Made by a program: the position numbers and the translations under genes
Origin: Candidula unifasciata
Lineage: Eukaryota; Mollusca; Gastropoda; Stylommatophora; Geomitridae
Direction: 5' to 3'
DNA length: 64,000 nucleotides
Assembly: GCA_905116865.2 (NCBI GenBank)
Contig: CAJHNH020002580.1
Location: 212,001 to 276,000, forward strand
Notes under the pieces: generated by a model
The model's input: the letters and a program-made list of their open reading frames with translations, nothing else
What the model was told of the DNA's origin: nothing
Databases searched by the model: none
Part shown: positions 16,770 to 28,384 of the stretch, in pieces
How positions within the stretch are numbered: position 1 is the first letter of the stretch
Layout: each line of letters starts with the position of its first letter

Positions 16770-17205
16770 TAATATATAGAGTAAATTATTGTCACTAAGA
16801 AAGGCCATCACAGGCAATTATTGTCTCAGAGAAAGGAGTTAATTGTCCTTCAGAAAGACGTACAGCGGAAATTATTGTCACTGTGAAAGTCTTAACTGAA
16901 AAGATCTGGGGACAAAGAAATAGAGGAAGACTATGCGAGAAGATTCTTGACAGCCTTTGATCACGGCATGGAGGGGTGTCAGCACATGAAATGACACGCT
17001 AAAGAAGATCGCAGGTTGTGGAGAGGCCTTATCACATGTCCCAGTGGGAGAAGCACTTGATGTTGAGAAAAGACCTAAGAAAGTCTGACAAAGAAAACTA
17101 CTGTCTCTCAAAGAATTCAAAAGAGGCAGTTACTGTCATTAAAAAAAAATCTACATTGGAAACTGTCACTGTGAAAGGCACGTATAGGTAAATATTTTCA
17201 CTGAA
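16770..17205 (+). repeat. Decayed minisatellite (unit about 35-40 bp) split by a LINE remnant
   Basis: Variants of aattattgtcactgagaaaggc recur at 16785, 16815, 16870, 17098, 17130 and 17160. The series is interrupted at about 16890-17075 by an unrelated segment with LINE coding traces. Confidence 0.6.
16890..17075 (+). mobile_element. LINE ORF2 C-terminal remnant
   Basis: Plus-strand translation gives TEKIWGQRNRGR, a HGGVSAHEM-like block and RRSQVVERPYHM. These parallel TGKIxGxRxRGR and the closing RDRxxWR segment of RTE-type ORF2. Several stops; non-functional. Confidence 0.5.
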
Positions 17206-18769
17206 TTATTTGTTCACAGGACAAGCTTGAATGACTTCAAGTGTTCTAGTAGTGTTTTTAGTTATAAAATGTATAAACAGTATACCCGTGATAGTACATT
17301 CCAGCATTGCTTGAATCCTATAGGTGCAGCTTTTTTAATTTTTCAGATATTTATTAATAAAGTTCATTATTTATTTACTGTTTACTTTTGCATGCTCCAG
17401 GATGGCTGTAAGAATCACATTTGATATTTTGTTTGTTTCAGTTTCTACTGAAAACAGTTTGAACAAAAATTATCTTAAAGTATAGGTACTATTTAAACTG
17501 ATTGGTTGCAGAAGTTATAGTCATGTTGCTTACAATATGTTGAATCAAGTTTTATGATATTAACCATTTTAGCACTAGACAATAACACATTCATAGTTTA
17601 TTGAGCTTTTTTCTTCCATATTTATATTCCTTCAAATAAGTTCAATGGCAAATTTTATTCTAATTGACATTAAGATTTTTCTGACATACTTGTTATCTTG
17701 CTGAACTCAAATGTTGGATAGACTATTAGCTAGGGTGTGAAGCAAACAGCAGATGTGTGTTATTATACATGGAAGTTAATAAAACACAGAAAAAGACTAG
17801 GAAACTGAACAATCAAAGACATACAGATACAAAAAAATGTCCAAATGATCATTGCCTTCTTTTCATCATTTAAAGTAGAAAAACGAAATTATCTGGACTA
17901 AAAGGCATACCTATATGGGTTTTTTTTTTTTTTGGCAGAACACATAATTATTATGATTTCTATTTTTTTTTTAGTGATAAATACTTTGATTCAAATATTT
18001 GCTTTTATCTCTATGTTTATGTGTTGCTGAGCTCACTAATCAATTTTTCCTTCATTATCTTTTTGCCACCAGTATAATTTGTCACTTCTCAGTTTGTTCT
18101 CATATTTAGTGATTTTCTCTTATCTGTTCAGAAATTCATAATGAATGAATAACTGTTGACATGTTGAAATATTCTGTAGTTTGTGTTTTTATAAAAGTCA
18201 GTACCAGTTGTTATATTTGGTCTATGCATTTTATAAAACTGAACAGTTGATTCACGTGTGGTCAAGTAAGTATATCATTAATAACACTGGGTATTGGTCT
18301 TCTGCCAGGTTGTATGTTTACTGCTTTTAATTTATCTGGTACACTGTAAAAACAATCCTTCAATATGCGCTAGCACCAGTGTTTGCAACTTGGTAGTCTT
18401 CACTTTGTTAAAACTATGTATTTTCTCTGATGTAGATTTGATGTTCTAGTTCACACCATGTAAATGTGTTATCTCTGTGTTGAAATACCTGTAAATGTTT
18501 TACTAACTATTTACTTATATATTTATCTATTTAATGACCTTTATATCTATTATATTCCATGTTCCCAGTTTGATACTTATAATGTTAGTTCTCCACTCTG
18601 TATTTATAGCTGTTTCCTCCACCTTTGTTCTACCATATTGTGTAAAACTTGGAAGGATGCAAAGATATTGTTGAACCACGCCGGAGTCATCTTAGTATTA
18701 AATCTTTATTTTCGGGGAAAAAATCACATTTGAATTTGAGATCTCTGAAAAATTACATTGTGTCACATG
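17206..18769. other. AT-rich spacer
   Basis: No gene, RNA or clear repeat recognised. Frames up to 89 codons lack any coding signature. Confidence 0.35.
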
Positions 18770-18925
18770 AAACTCTGTGGGCTCCTGGCTCCAGGGCTCC
18801 GGGCTCCAGTGTGGAGAAAAAAATGAGAATAGACACACTGCCTCCCCAAAATAATGTCTAATTCGGAGCTTCCCTCAAAGTCAGAGGACAGCTGCCTGAG
18901 AGTGAATCAACAGAAATTGTAGTCC
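18770..18925 (+). mobile_element. Dispersed element family C, partial copy
   Basis: Shares gagaatagacacactgcct, cccaaaa-atgtc, ctaattcggagcttccctc, aagtcagag and ctgcctgagag with 22505-22795 and 36780-37010. Confidence 0.6.
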
Positions 18926-19002
18926 TTCATTTTGACCTATCTGGAGTAGTTATTCATACATGTGGCTGGAAATGCATTTACTGGAATATCGCAAAAATTG
19001 CA

Positions 19003-19088
19003 CATAAATAACTTCAGCAAAGTTCTAACAATATATTCTCATCTGATAGATAACTTCGGCATAGTTCCAACAATATATTCTCATCTGA
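19003..19088 (+). repeat. Two-copy direct repeat of about 42 bp
   Basis: ataacttcagcaaagttc and ataacttcggcatagttc are each followed by the same aacaatatattctcatctga block. Confidence 0.8.
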
Positions 19089-19572
19089 TTTAATACACAT
19101 TTCATACTCAAATTTGAAAAATGTTAATATGTTTTCTTTTTACACATTTCGCACTTCTAAAATATCTGTACACATAATTTTTTTATTGATTCGTTTGTAA
19201 ATTCTTTTTTTTTTCCTGATCACATAAATTATTTTACAAATATGTAGCTTGTAGTAAGAGGTGAAGAGAATGAATATTGTTTGAATTATCGTATGTGTTC
19301 ATGGAAATGAAGGTTTTCACAAACTGCAGGAATATTGCAACTTTGTTAGCCATGGCATGCATTCTTTAGAATTAATGGATTCAGTTAATAATGGCTGTTG
19401 AAGTTAACAAGAGGTTTGTTGTAAGTTAACAACCTGCTGGTTGCAAATGACAGCATGCTTGATGTCATTTGATCATTTTTGCGTTGTACTGAACAACTGG
19501 CTCATTGTAAGTCAACGATGAACGGATTTTAAGTTTAGGATCTACTGTGTGATTGTACTGTTTGTAACTTAA

Positions 19573-19710
19573 CTCTTTCAGTCCCAAGGAACGCATCATA
19601 CATTCATACGTTCTTACCTAGAAGCCCAGTGAACGCTTCATGTGCCGATTTTACATCTTTCTTGACCACCCCTTGGGCCTCTGATGCTAAACCCCCTGGG
19701 ACTCAAGGAG
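19573..19710. mobile_element. TTAA MITE, 138 bp
   Basis: TTAA (19569-19572), then CTCTTTCAGTCCC...GGGACTCAAGGAG, then taaa in place of the second TTAA. It shares most of its length with 19957-20092 in the same orientation, including aacgcatcat and tgatgctaaaccccctgg. No coding capacity. Confidence 0.8.
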
Positions 19711-19956
19711 TAAAAATCTGCTTGTTGTAAGTCAACAATTTGTAAGGATAAAGCAGGCCTATACTTTGTTCATAGTGTCATATATACTGGGCTACTAATA
19801 GATGTAAGTGAACAGTTTGCTAGCTATTAGCAAACAATCTATAGCAACATTGTACTGGTTATAAGTTAACAGTTTGTTGTGATATGGCAGTCTAAAACTT
19901 CATCTGTGGCAAGTATTCTGGAAATGGCTGTTGTTAGTTAGAATTGGCTGTTTTAA

Positions 19957-20092
19957 CTCTTTGTCCCAAGGAACACATCATACGTTCATAGGTTCCTACC
20001 TAGAAGCTCAATGAACGCATGATGCGCCAATTTTATTACTTTCTATACTACCCCCTGGGCCTGTGATGCTAAACCCCCTGGGACTCAAAGAG
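19957..20092. mobile_element. TTAA MITE, 136 bp, best-preserved copy
   Basis: Bounded by TTAA at 19953-19956 and 20093-20096. The ends are CTCTTTGTCCC and GGGACTCAAAGAG, an imperfect inverted repeat. It sits within the repeat phrase gttaacaacaactgg of the surrounding minisatellite, so insertion used a TTAA supplied by that repeat. Confidence 0.85.
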
Positions 20093-20229
20093 TTAACAAC
20101 AACTGGTTGGCTTCACATTACCAATGTATAGTAACATTGCATGCTGGAACTGTTAACTGTGTTGCGGATTCTAAGGTATAAAAGTTGTAAATTAGCAAAT
20201 ATCTTGCTTAGTGCAGATTAGCAATCTGT

Positions 20230-20460
20230 AAGAAGGGCTGCGTGGTCTCGAGGCATGGTGTCCGCCTCGGGTGCTGGAGGTTCCAGTAAGGGCTGGGATT
20301 TTTTCACATGGACTTGGACTTCTAGTAATTCCTCCTGGTCTCTAGGTAGTGAGATCAGACGCCCGTGTGCATTGTTGCGCATGTAAAAAATCCCTCGGCA
20401 GTTGAACATCGAAAAGAGTAGCCTAAAGGGTCTGCCCGGGCAAAATTTAGAGTTAAAAAT
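20230..20460 (+). mobile_element. tRNA-headed SINE-like element
   Basis: Begins gggctgcgtggtctcgagg and carries ctggaggttccagt, which approximate RNA polymerase III A and B boxes. A non-tRNA body follows (tagtgagatcagacgcccg...ccctcggcagttgaac). Only one copy is seen in this window. Confidence 0.45.
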
Positions 20461-21479
20461 CTACCCAAAGTATTTCAGGATCCTTGCCGGTGCTACGGAG
20501 TATGTGCACTGTGCTGAGCTTCTTCGAGTCTTGAGTTGGAAGAAAAACGGAGCACTTATGGGTTATTACCCGTGTGCCATGATGTTGGTCTATTGTTCAA
20601 AATTCAAACAATCTGTAGTGACATTGCAGGCCTAAATTGTCTTGGGATGCCAAGTTTTATCAATGCCACCTGACATTCAGCATTGATAGAGCAGTGCTAT
20701 ACTCACTACAGTTATATGGCAGCTCTGTCATATCTGGGCAAGATGTGACAAATTTGTTGTGAATCAGTAACCATCCTTTTGCAACTTCACCATCTGCTGG
20801 TGGAAAGTTAACAGTCTGCTGACATTAATTACTTGAAGTAGCACTACAGGCTTTAACTCTGTTAACTTTGCTATTCTGAGGTATAAATGGTTGAAATACT
20901 CTTTGTTGTAAGTTAACAGTTGTATGACATTTTAGACTGAATCTTTGATAACAATGATATACATTGAGTGGAATGATAGACTGCAAGTTAATATGAATAG
21001 TTTCCATTTGCAGAATCACAAAAGAGGTAGAAAGCACAGATTGCCTCTTTTTTTTAATTAATTATTTCCAAATGTATTTTCACTTTTATTTTCTAAATAT
21101 ATTTAAAAAACACAGTAATTAATCTTTCTTGTATTCATTTCATTGCTCTTATTTAGAATTACCTTATTAATGTTTTTGTTTAGTAAGACATTATTATGTC
21201 TGCCACCCAGTCATACCCCTTACCTATGCTGTCATATTTTTGTAGTAATCTATACCCTGTACACATTTTTTCTGGACTACAGTTAGGAAACAGAGTCAAT
21301 AATTATTTTAGTTAGTGAATATTTTTGTTTGTACATTAGTTCCTGAGGAGGATAGCATCCTAAACTAGGTCAGGACAAAATTAGAAAAGAGGATAAATGG
21401 GGGGTTGGGGGAGGGGGGTTGGCAGTTCTAGTGTTTTATTAGAAAACATTAGAATCCATTCCATTGTAGGAAAAAACTC

Positions 21480-21895
21480 CACCGCCTTCAACCTGCTGTT
21501 GGCAACAAAGCTGCCAACAGTCTGTGGTTATATTTATGGTCTGGTTTATTTGCACCACTTGCATGACTAAAATTGTGGTATGTGAGCCTGCTTGGTTGCT
21601 TTATGTCCATTACCTAACAGATAGCCGCTCCTTCCTGTCTGTGTCCCAATACATCTTACATGTTTCCTGATGGCTTTTTATCTTTCTGTCTCGATAGGTC
21701 TCCTTAATGGTTTTGCCTCTTTGTCCTCTACAGTGGTTCTAAGTGTGTTTTGTCCTCTTGATGATTTCCATTTTGGTTGAGCATATCTAATATGAAACCG
21801 AGCTAGTTCACCACTCATCTTTACCTAACATCCTTTCGGACCACCATTTATTGTTTCAAAATGTTGAGTATTTTACTTATAAAAGTATGCAGCCA
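21480..21895 (+). repeat. Dispersed repeat family R1, copy 2
   Basis: Parallel to 1588-1985 (see that entry). Contains gccaacagtctgtggttata, tttgcaccacttgcatgac and tcctttcggaccacca. Non-coding. Confidence 0.6.
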
Positions 21896-22024
21896 TATAA
21901 CCGGATAGATACCTTAACACCCAAGTGACCTGGCGGAAACTTGGAGCAGTGGTATCATAACAGTTAGATGCTGGCTCTCACATGAAGCTTAAGGGTTTTG
22001 AAAAAGTTTATCAGTTTTTTTGTG

Positions 22025-22165
22025 TGTTTTTTTTGGGATGTCCAACTCGACCCAACTTAAAATTGGCGCCAGGTGGTCTTGAGAAGTCAAGTTTGCTGGT
22101 GTAATGTTGCAACATCACCAGTCAGCTGCTGGCTGGTCTATCAAATATGTCTTGCATCTTACACC
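22025..22165 (+). mobile_element. SINE family A, 3' body fragment
   Basis: The phrases tccaactcgacccaacttaa, aattggcgccagg, gaagtcaagtttgctggtg, aatgttgcaacatcacc and ggtctatcaaatatgtct follow the order of the family A body at 23320-23560. The tRNA-like head is missing. Confidence 0.6.
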
Positions 22166-22504
22166 CAGTGTTCCAATGGCATAAGAAGGATTCTTTACAT
22201 TATAGAAGAAGGCCGACCATGTAAAAAAAATGGACAGAGGGAATAAGGGAGTCCCTGAGAATCCCTGTGTATGAAGTACAGAAACAGGCATTCTCTTGCC
22301 ATTTATACTTCACCTTGACTCACCAAGCTACCAAAGGAACAAACTGATGTGATGAGATTCATCTTTTGAGCAAGTATGATATTTATATTCTCATGTCCAT
22401 ATTATAATCTTAGATGATTTTAGTGTGTTACTTTGAGTTGCTAATAGTAAAATAACTTATTTCAGTATATAGAAAGACTGGTCATTCAAATGATATTTTC
22501 ACAG

Positions 22505-22795
22505 AGTGGGTTCCGGGGCCCTATATAGAGAAACAAGAATAGACCCACTGCCTACCCAAAAACATGTCGTGAGAGTCGACTAATTGGGAGCTTCCTTCGA
22601 AGTCGGAGTGCATCTGCCTGGGAGGCAAGGAACCAACAGTCTGCATACAGATTTGTCAAATCTGTCAAATGGATGCACACGCAACACTCAGTTTCTGGAA
22701 CAGGACTGCAGTCCAGAAGTGGATGAGCAACCAGAACTTTCCACCGAAGTTTACAGCTAGTGAATGCGAAGAAGAAGAAGAAAATGATATTTTAT
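22505..22795 (+). mobile_element. Dispersed element family C, longest copy
   Basis: About 290 bp from gggttccggggccc to a (gaa)n tail at 22770-22785. Landmarks are gactaattgggagcttcc, caaggaaccaacagtctgc, gcacacgcaacactcag, agtccagaagtgga and ccagaactttccaccg. Related copies lie at 18770, 36780 and, on the minus strand, 40730. The simple-sequence 3' tail suggests a retroposon, but no polymerase III promoter is evident. Confidence 0.65.
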
Positions 22796-23154
22796 CATTG
22801 TGAACAATGTAGACCTAACAACACATTGTATGATTTATTGCTGACATATTTAATTGTGTTTATCATGGGAAGATTTACAGAGTAAAATGGACTATGTGAC
22901 TTTTGAATTTAGCTTGAAAAGATTCGTTTTTATGCTTTTTTTTTTTTAATATTGATATGAATACTGTAGCTTGCACCTCGAGACTCAACCAAATTTGCCA
23001 GGCAACCAATTATGCAATACATTATTTGTCTTTTTTCTTTTTCTTGAGCATTCCAAGCCCTTCATGTTCAGTGATGCATATACAACAAACTTCTGTTTAA
23101 CTCTTTAACTGACCTTCTCTTTCCAGTGGGTAAAAGTGTTTGTAAGTTTGCCTA

Positions 23155-23159
<5 letters not shown>

Positions 23160-23235
<76 letters not shown>
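23160..23235 (+). repeat. (TA)n microsatellite
   Basis: About 37 consecutive AT repeats. Confidence 0.97.
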
Positions 23236-23237
<2 letters not shown>

Positions 23238-23319
23238 CCATCTCCTTGGTCTCTTCTATGTTCTGCTCCCATTCATCTCTTTTGTATGCACAGTTTTTAT
23301 CTCTCCTTTATGTGTCTTT

Positions 23320-23560
23320 GTAGGAAGCCACGATGGTGTAATAGCTAGACACTTGCTTGTGGATTTGGAGGTCATGTGTTTAAATCTGGACGATGCTGTA
23401 CTTTGTTTCAAAAAAGACTGAGGCTGCCCGGTCGACCCAGCCTAAAATTGGTACCAGGTAAAAGTCCTGGGAAGTAAGGGCTGCCAGCATTATGCTGACC
23501 ACATCACCCACCAAAATATCGGTCTAGCCCAATATGCCTGAAGTTGTCAGACAGGGTTGC
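23320..23560 (+). mobile_element. SINE family A (tRNA-derived)
   Basis: The head gccacgatggtgtaatagct, agacacttgcttg and ggtcatgtgtttaaatct correspond to the D-arm/A-box and T-arm/B-box of a tRNA. The body follows: cggtcgacccagcctaaaat, ggtaccagg, aagtaagggctgccag, atgctgaccacatcacccac, ggtctagcccaatatgcc. Five or more copies in this window share this structure. Confidence 0.75.
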
Positions 23561-24389
23561 TCACTTTATGTCTCTGTTTCTTAGTCTATTGGCCGTCATG
23601 GTGCTCGTAAGTAGTGGTGGTTCACAATAATTGGGATTTTCATTTTCGCTTCTGACTGTCTGTCTTATGCTGTCTGCATCTTTGATGGGTAAAAAGATGG
23701 TCATAAAGCTGTCTTCTCAAAAATTTTTAATAAGTCTCTTTTCTCTTTTTTTAAATTTTAAATTTCTTTGGATTTATATTCCCCCCCCCCCCCCCCTAAA
23801 AAAAGTAATATAATATAAGAATAATATACTATTACTCTTTTAGCACTTTATTTTGATTTAAAGCGTGAGGATTTTCAGAGGAAAACTGAAAGAGGCTTAT
23901 TGGTACAATCCTGCACAATAAAAGTGTTAGCTTGTCCTGCATTGGTTTGTGGTCATGCAGTGACCTTTTCCTCTAGGGTTATGTAGTTCCTGCTTGGCAT
24001 TTATTTCCAAAAATTGTCCAGTTTCATTGCAATTAAAAACCTGATGTGGTACGTAACTTTTAGAGTTGATAGAGTTTGACAATCGTCTTGACATAGGCAT
24101 CTGCTGCTTTTCTTTTATCCGAACTAGCTATCTCACCATGCGGAACAACACTATAAATTCCAGTTCGCTGATGAAATTTCTAAAACCAGCCTCTATTTGC
24201 TTTAAATTCATCAATGCTAGCATCACCTGTGTTTGGCGTGTTAACCTCTACATAACTGTGTAAAAGTCAAAACTTTTTAGGGCCTTGCAAACACTACCTC
24301 CAACAAGCTGCTTTTCATCAATCACTTATGTAGAGCTTTGAGAGAGAACTAAACAAATTCAAGTAAATCAAGAGATGAGGATAGAGATG

Positions 24390-24665
24390 CTGATGCTGGA
24401 TAGGACACACGTTTTAAAAATTTAAAAAAAAAAAAGCTGAGAAAAATGTGCTAGAAGGTCTTCACATTGGAATCCACAGTCATATAAATAAAAGCAGACA
24501 AACAAAATGGGGAAGAGAGCTAGAGAGTGAAAAAACAATAAGGGGGATTTTGGGTGAGCTTCATGTGATAACAAAAAATATGATGCCTTGGTGTGTGTTG
24601 GTTGGGGGGGGGGGGGTCTATGCTCCATTGAGGGATAAATAGCAGCAGCGGAAAAAGAAGAAGAA
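24390..24665 (+). mobile_element. Possible LINE remnant
   Basis: Plus-strand translation gives NGERELESEKTIRGILGELH and later PLRDK, weakly like the WRRxxExE...TW segment and final stretch of some LINE ORF2 proteins. A poly-A run and a G10 run interrupt it. Confidence 0.2.
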
Positions 24666-25049
24666 GATTTCCTGGATACATGCACCTATACTTAGCCAAG
24701 TATGTGTGCTTGTAGGTATGTATGTCTTTTTCATATTTATTACTTTGTTAGCATCTACTAAAAACTGACTATATAACTTATAGCTAGTCATAGATGTTTC
24801 TTGGCCTTTTTTTTTAAATACCTGTTTCTGTGTTATTACTGACAGTTGTGGGACATGATTTGAATGATGTTGAGTGTGAGAAAAATAGTTGTGTTGTTTT
24901 CCCTGTACTTTCTGCAACTAGCTGGCACAAGAATATATCTTCTTTATCATTCTTCAAGTCAAGGGGTCTTATCATGTTGTTTAAAAAACAAGTGAGTAAT
25001 GGGCCCTTGTCTACTCCACATTAGATAGGCGGAGCTATAATTGCTTGCT

Positions 25050-25272
25050 TGTTGTACCCCACCAGGACATCACACAAGCGATAAACACCCGGTGACACAA
25101 AGTGCCACCATGCGGATGAGGATCACCAGTGGAGAGTTCCCAGAAACCTCTTTCAGCTGTTATGGCCACAATTGTGGCCCAGCTATATTCAGGGCCCCTG
25201 GCAAAAGCCTGGGTGGAGCTTCCAATAAGGAAAAATTGCATCTCACAATGGGAAGATTTAGACACCCCTAGG
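25050..25272 (+). mobile_element. SINE-like family B
   Basis: Begins tgtaccccaccaggacatca and continues with gcgataaacacccgg, tgacacaaagtgccaccatg, gatgaggatcaccagtgg, ggcccctggcaaaagcc and ggtggagcttc. Near-parallel copies are at 29878-30128 (minus) and 38522-38705, with a fragment at 39245-39320 (minus). It reads open for 76 codons on either strand, but conservation follows the DNA rather than a frame. Confidence 0.75.
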
Positions 25273-25497
25273 AGCTAGAATGCTAGAATCATTTCTATAA
25301 ACCAGTTAACACTAGACAGATAATATGGTTAACATCACATTTGCTACCATTGCTTCCTAAAACATCTCCTGGTACTCGTTTATGCTGGTTAGACCTGAAA
25401 CACTCTATATGTGCACTGTTTTTCAGCCTCAGGTTTAGCAAGTCTTCTTATTTCCATGCAGTCATTGTGACTTTAGATTCATTGTATTGTTATACTA

Positions 25498-25840
25498 ATG
25501 GAGTGAGAATACAGCGGAATCTATGCTGACAGAGTGATAATACAGTGGAATCTATGCTGACAGAGTTGGAAGGCAGTAAAATGCTATTGAAAGAGAATAG
25601 GAATATAGTGGATTTATATTGCTTTTAGGGTAGGAATACACTGGAATCTATACTAGTAGAGTGAAAACAGTAGAATCTGTGCTGACAGGGTTGGAATACT
25701 CTAGAATGATATAGAAATAGAAAAGGAGTCTAGTGAAATTATATTACTGATTCAGGTAGGATTACAGTGGAATCTTTACTAACAGAGTTGGAATACAGTG
25801 AAATCTATACTGACAGAGTGGAAATCAAGTGACATATTAT
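25498..25840 (+). repeat. Diverged minisatellite, unit about 35 bp
   Basis: Repeated variants of acagtggaatctatgctgac agagt occur about nine times, some with single-base or short indel differences. Confidence 0.8.
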
Positions 25841-26984
25841 ACATAAGATCAAAACGCTTTAACCATGTCACTTTGTAAATGTTGAAATTCAGGTCTGTCT
25901 TGTATTGTAATGGCATGGTGTCCTTGGATAGTGGTCACTACGCCTGTATGAAAGTTTTGCTGCTGGCTGCAATATCATAGTGTATAGACAGGGTGGGTAT
26001 GATTATATTTACCCACACACACAAAAACAACTTGTAGATCTTATTTGGGGTGGGGGAAAAAATAGATTTTTATAAACTGATGTTAATTGTGATAACATGT
26101 AATTTCATAATTGCACCCCCTTGCTCTCTATGGAAAGGTTAAAAGATTTAGGATTAAAGGAAAGGAAATCAGTTAATTCTTTGCTCTATTTATGTAGAAA
26201 CAAAACCTTTTCCCAATTTATACATTGAATATCTGGATAGAATTTGTGTAAATTTTTTTTTTATAACTTAACGTCATTAAAGAATCAGAGGACTTGAAGT
26301 CTGCCTGTCTGCTTGGTTATCTAGAGGTTCAATTCCCGGGATAATTCTAAAAAACTGCCCAAGACTCAAAATTTCTTCATCTTTTTCTGTTCTTCCAATT
26401 TTTTAGGATAGAGTTTCACAGAATTATAAGAATGTCTTTTTTTTTAAATTAAACTTGAGAAACTCATTTTTTAAGATTATTAAAAACATTAAGACCACTT
26501 TCATCATTGTATGTAAATCTTAAACTGTTTCTTGTTTATCCCCCCTCCCACACCCCGCCCTGATTCTTGCATCTTTGAAATATCGGAAACCACAACAGAG
26601 AGTAGCGTTTGTTTGTAGAAGTTTGTGAGAACCTCACAACCGCACCTCTTTGTTTACCTTAACTAGTATGGATTTTGTTTGTACAAAGCATAATGTAAAT
26701 ATTTATCTTTCAATTGTTGTAATACAGATTTTTTTTTGAAAGCAGTCCTCTGTTAACAAATCTGAATGTGTTGATCTTTTTTTATGAGTTGAGTGGAAGT
26801 TTATGTGAAATATGATTGTAAGTGTGGTTTGATGTTACATGTTTTTTGACAATGATTGACTGTTGTTTGCTCAATGTGACAATAATTGTGTGTCATTTGT
26901 TCTATGTGATAGTAATTGTGTGTCATGTGTTCTATGTGATGATGATTGTATGTCATGTTTTATGTGACATTTATTGTCCTTTGT

Positions 26985-27625
26985 TTTGTGGGACAAAGAT
27001 TGCACTCGGGGCATTCCCATGTATGCTTCGTCCTCATCTTCAACAGCCAGCGCAGAGTTCCAGTACTGATATTACTGGTCACAATCTGGTTAAAAGTCTG
27101 TCTTGTCTTTCCTCTGAGTGTAGTGAGCCTGACAGACCCTCTGGTTACACCCAGGTGCCTTATTCTCTCAAGGCCATAATAATCTTCTTTCTCTACTGAT
27201 TCCGTTGCTTGTTCCCAAAGGGCCTTGACCGCATCTGCCTTCATGTATCAATTCACCACCCAGTGGTGCGGATCCAGCCAATCTGTCTGCCTGTTCATTA
27301 CCCACTATGTCGGCATCGCCTCGAAAAAAAAGATCCAAAGTATGCTCACCACCCGTGACCTTTCCAGTGAAACTAGCCACTCTGCATGATGCATCCCTGT
27401 CTTCACTTTTTTCAGCATGCTTTCAGAGTCTGTTCCAATTACGACATGTGTGTGCATCTTGTTCTCTAGCCACCGGAGAGGGGCAGTTACCGCCTCCACC
27501 TCCATTCTCATGCTAGATGTTGTGGTGTCATATGCTAGTCTGTCTTGCACTAAAAATTTTCCATTGGCTTTCATTACGAACCCCCAGGCACTTCTCTTTT
27601 CTCTCAAAACTGAACCATCTGTTTA
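26985..27625 (-). mobile_element. RNase-H LINE, longest 3' fragment (copy 4)
   Basis: Three overlapping minus-strand frames together cover an RNase H domain. The motifs in order are MRMEVEAVTAPLRWL (Glu of the DEDD set), HVVIGTDSESMLKK (Asp), then DADIVGNEQADRLAGSAPLGG (final Asp), then LGVTRGSVRL, GTLRWLLKM and WECPEC. Frameshifts occur near 27305 and 27240 and the reverse transcriptase is absent, so the copy is dead. In an active element this domain would remove RNA from RNA-DNA hybrids during target-primed reverse transcription. All coding copies but one in this window are on the minus strand. Confidence 0.8.
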
Positions 27626-27879
27626 GATAATCAGATCACCTGGGCGTGAATTGTCATAAATCAACTGTTGGACTAGCAGAGGGGGGAAGGGGCATAAAAT
27701 AAATGGCTGCACAGGGGCGTCAAACATCCTAAATGTGGCCCTTAATGTGAGTGGTGTTCATGTTTAATGAGACAATAATCGTTAGTGTCACCTCTTTTAT
27801 TCCAAAATAACTGTGTGTGTCGGTTGTTTTATTTGACAATAACTGTGTGTGTATCAGTTGCTTTATGTGACAGTGGTTG

Positions 27880-27990
27880 AGATTCTGCTGCCGAAGACTA
27901 ATAGCCATAATGTCCTTTGTTTATTGTAAATGATTTCTTAAAACTGACACATAGTTTATTTTCTTCTCTATCTTTTTTTCTGACTTTTCT
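27880..27990 (+). repeat. Dispersed repeat family H (diverged copy)
   Basis: ctgccgaagactaatagcc, ataatgtcctttgttta and tgatttcttaaaactgac parallel 36511-36620 closely. The CTGATGA core is mutated to CTGCCGA. Confidence 0.55.
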
Positions 27991-28384
27991 TTCTTAACTT
28001 GTCCTAGCTTTGTTTACACGTGTTTGCTTTGTGTGACAGTGATCATGTGACTGTGCAGTTCGTTTCTTTAAATGGACAATAATTTTGTGTGAATATGGTT
28101 TCACTTATGTTACAGTAGCTGGGTGTGACTGGTTTGTTTCAGATGACAATGATCCTCCTTTTTATGTCATTTTGTTTATGTAATAATTATTGTGAGCGTG
28201 CACAGTTTATGGATGACATGAGTGGGACTCGTGGGTGCAAGGTCATTTGTTATAATCACCTTTGTAGCAAGCTTGCCTTTGGCTCCCACAATAACCTAAC
28301 CTCAAATGGGTGCTAGGAAAGGTCCGGTAAGAATAGGCAGCTGGCATTGCTTTGGTGACAGCTATTACTTAGTTGGAGTACCCA

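Larger units (their letters stand above)
19380..21000 (+). repeat. Decayed TTAA-containing minisatellite
   Basis: Variants of ttgtaagttaacagtttgctg recur at 19420, 19505, 19560, 19730, 19865, 20090, 20190, 20800, 20910 and 20980, usually with a gacattgcaggtctaaa-like spacer. The array is strongly diverged and is interrupted by two TTAA MITEs and one SINE. Confidence 0.55.
26822..28185 (+). repeat. Decayed minisatellite (about 30-bp unit) split by an RNase-H LINE
   Basis: Variants of gtgtgtcatttgttttatg and tgacaataatt recur at 26835-26990 and again at 27765-27865 and 28020-28180. The RNase-H LINE fragment at about 26997-27660 separates the blocks. Confidence 0.65.

Noticed and set aside
25041..25271. 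76-residue frames on both strands at 25.04-25.27 kb as a small gene
   Set aside because: They lie inside a family B retroposon; other copies do not keep the frames.
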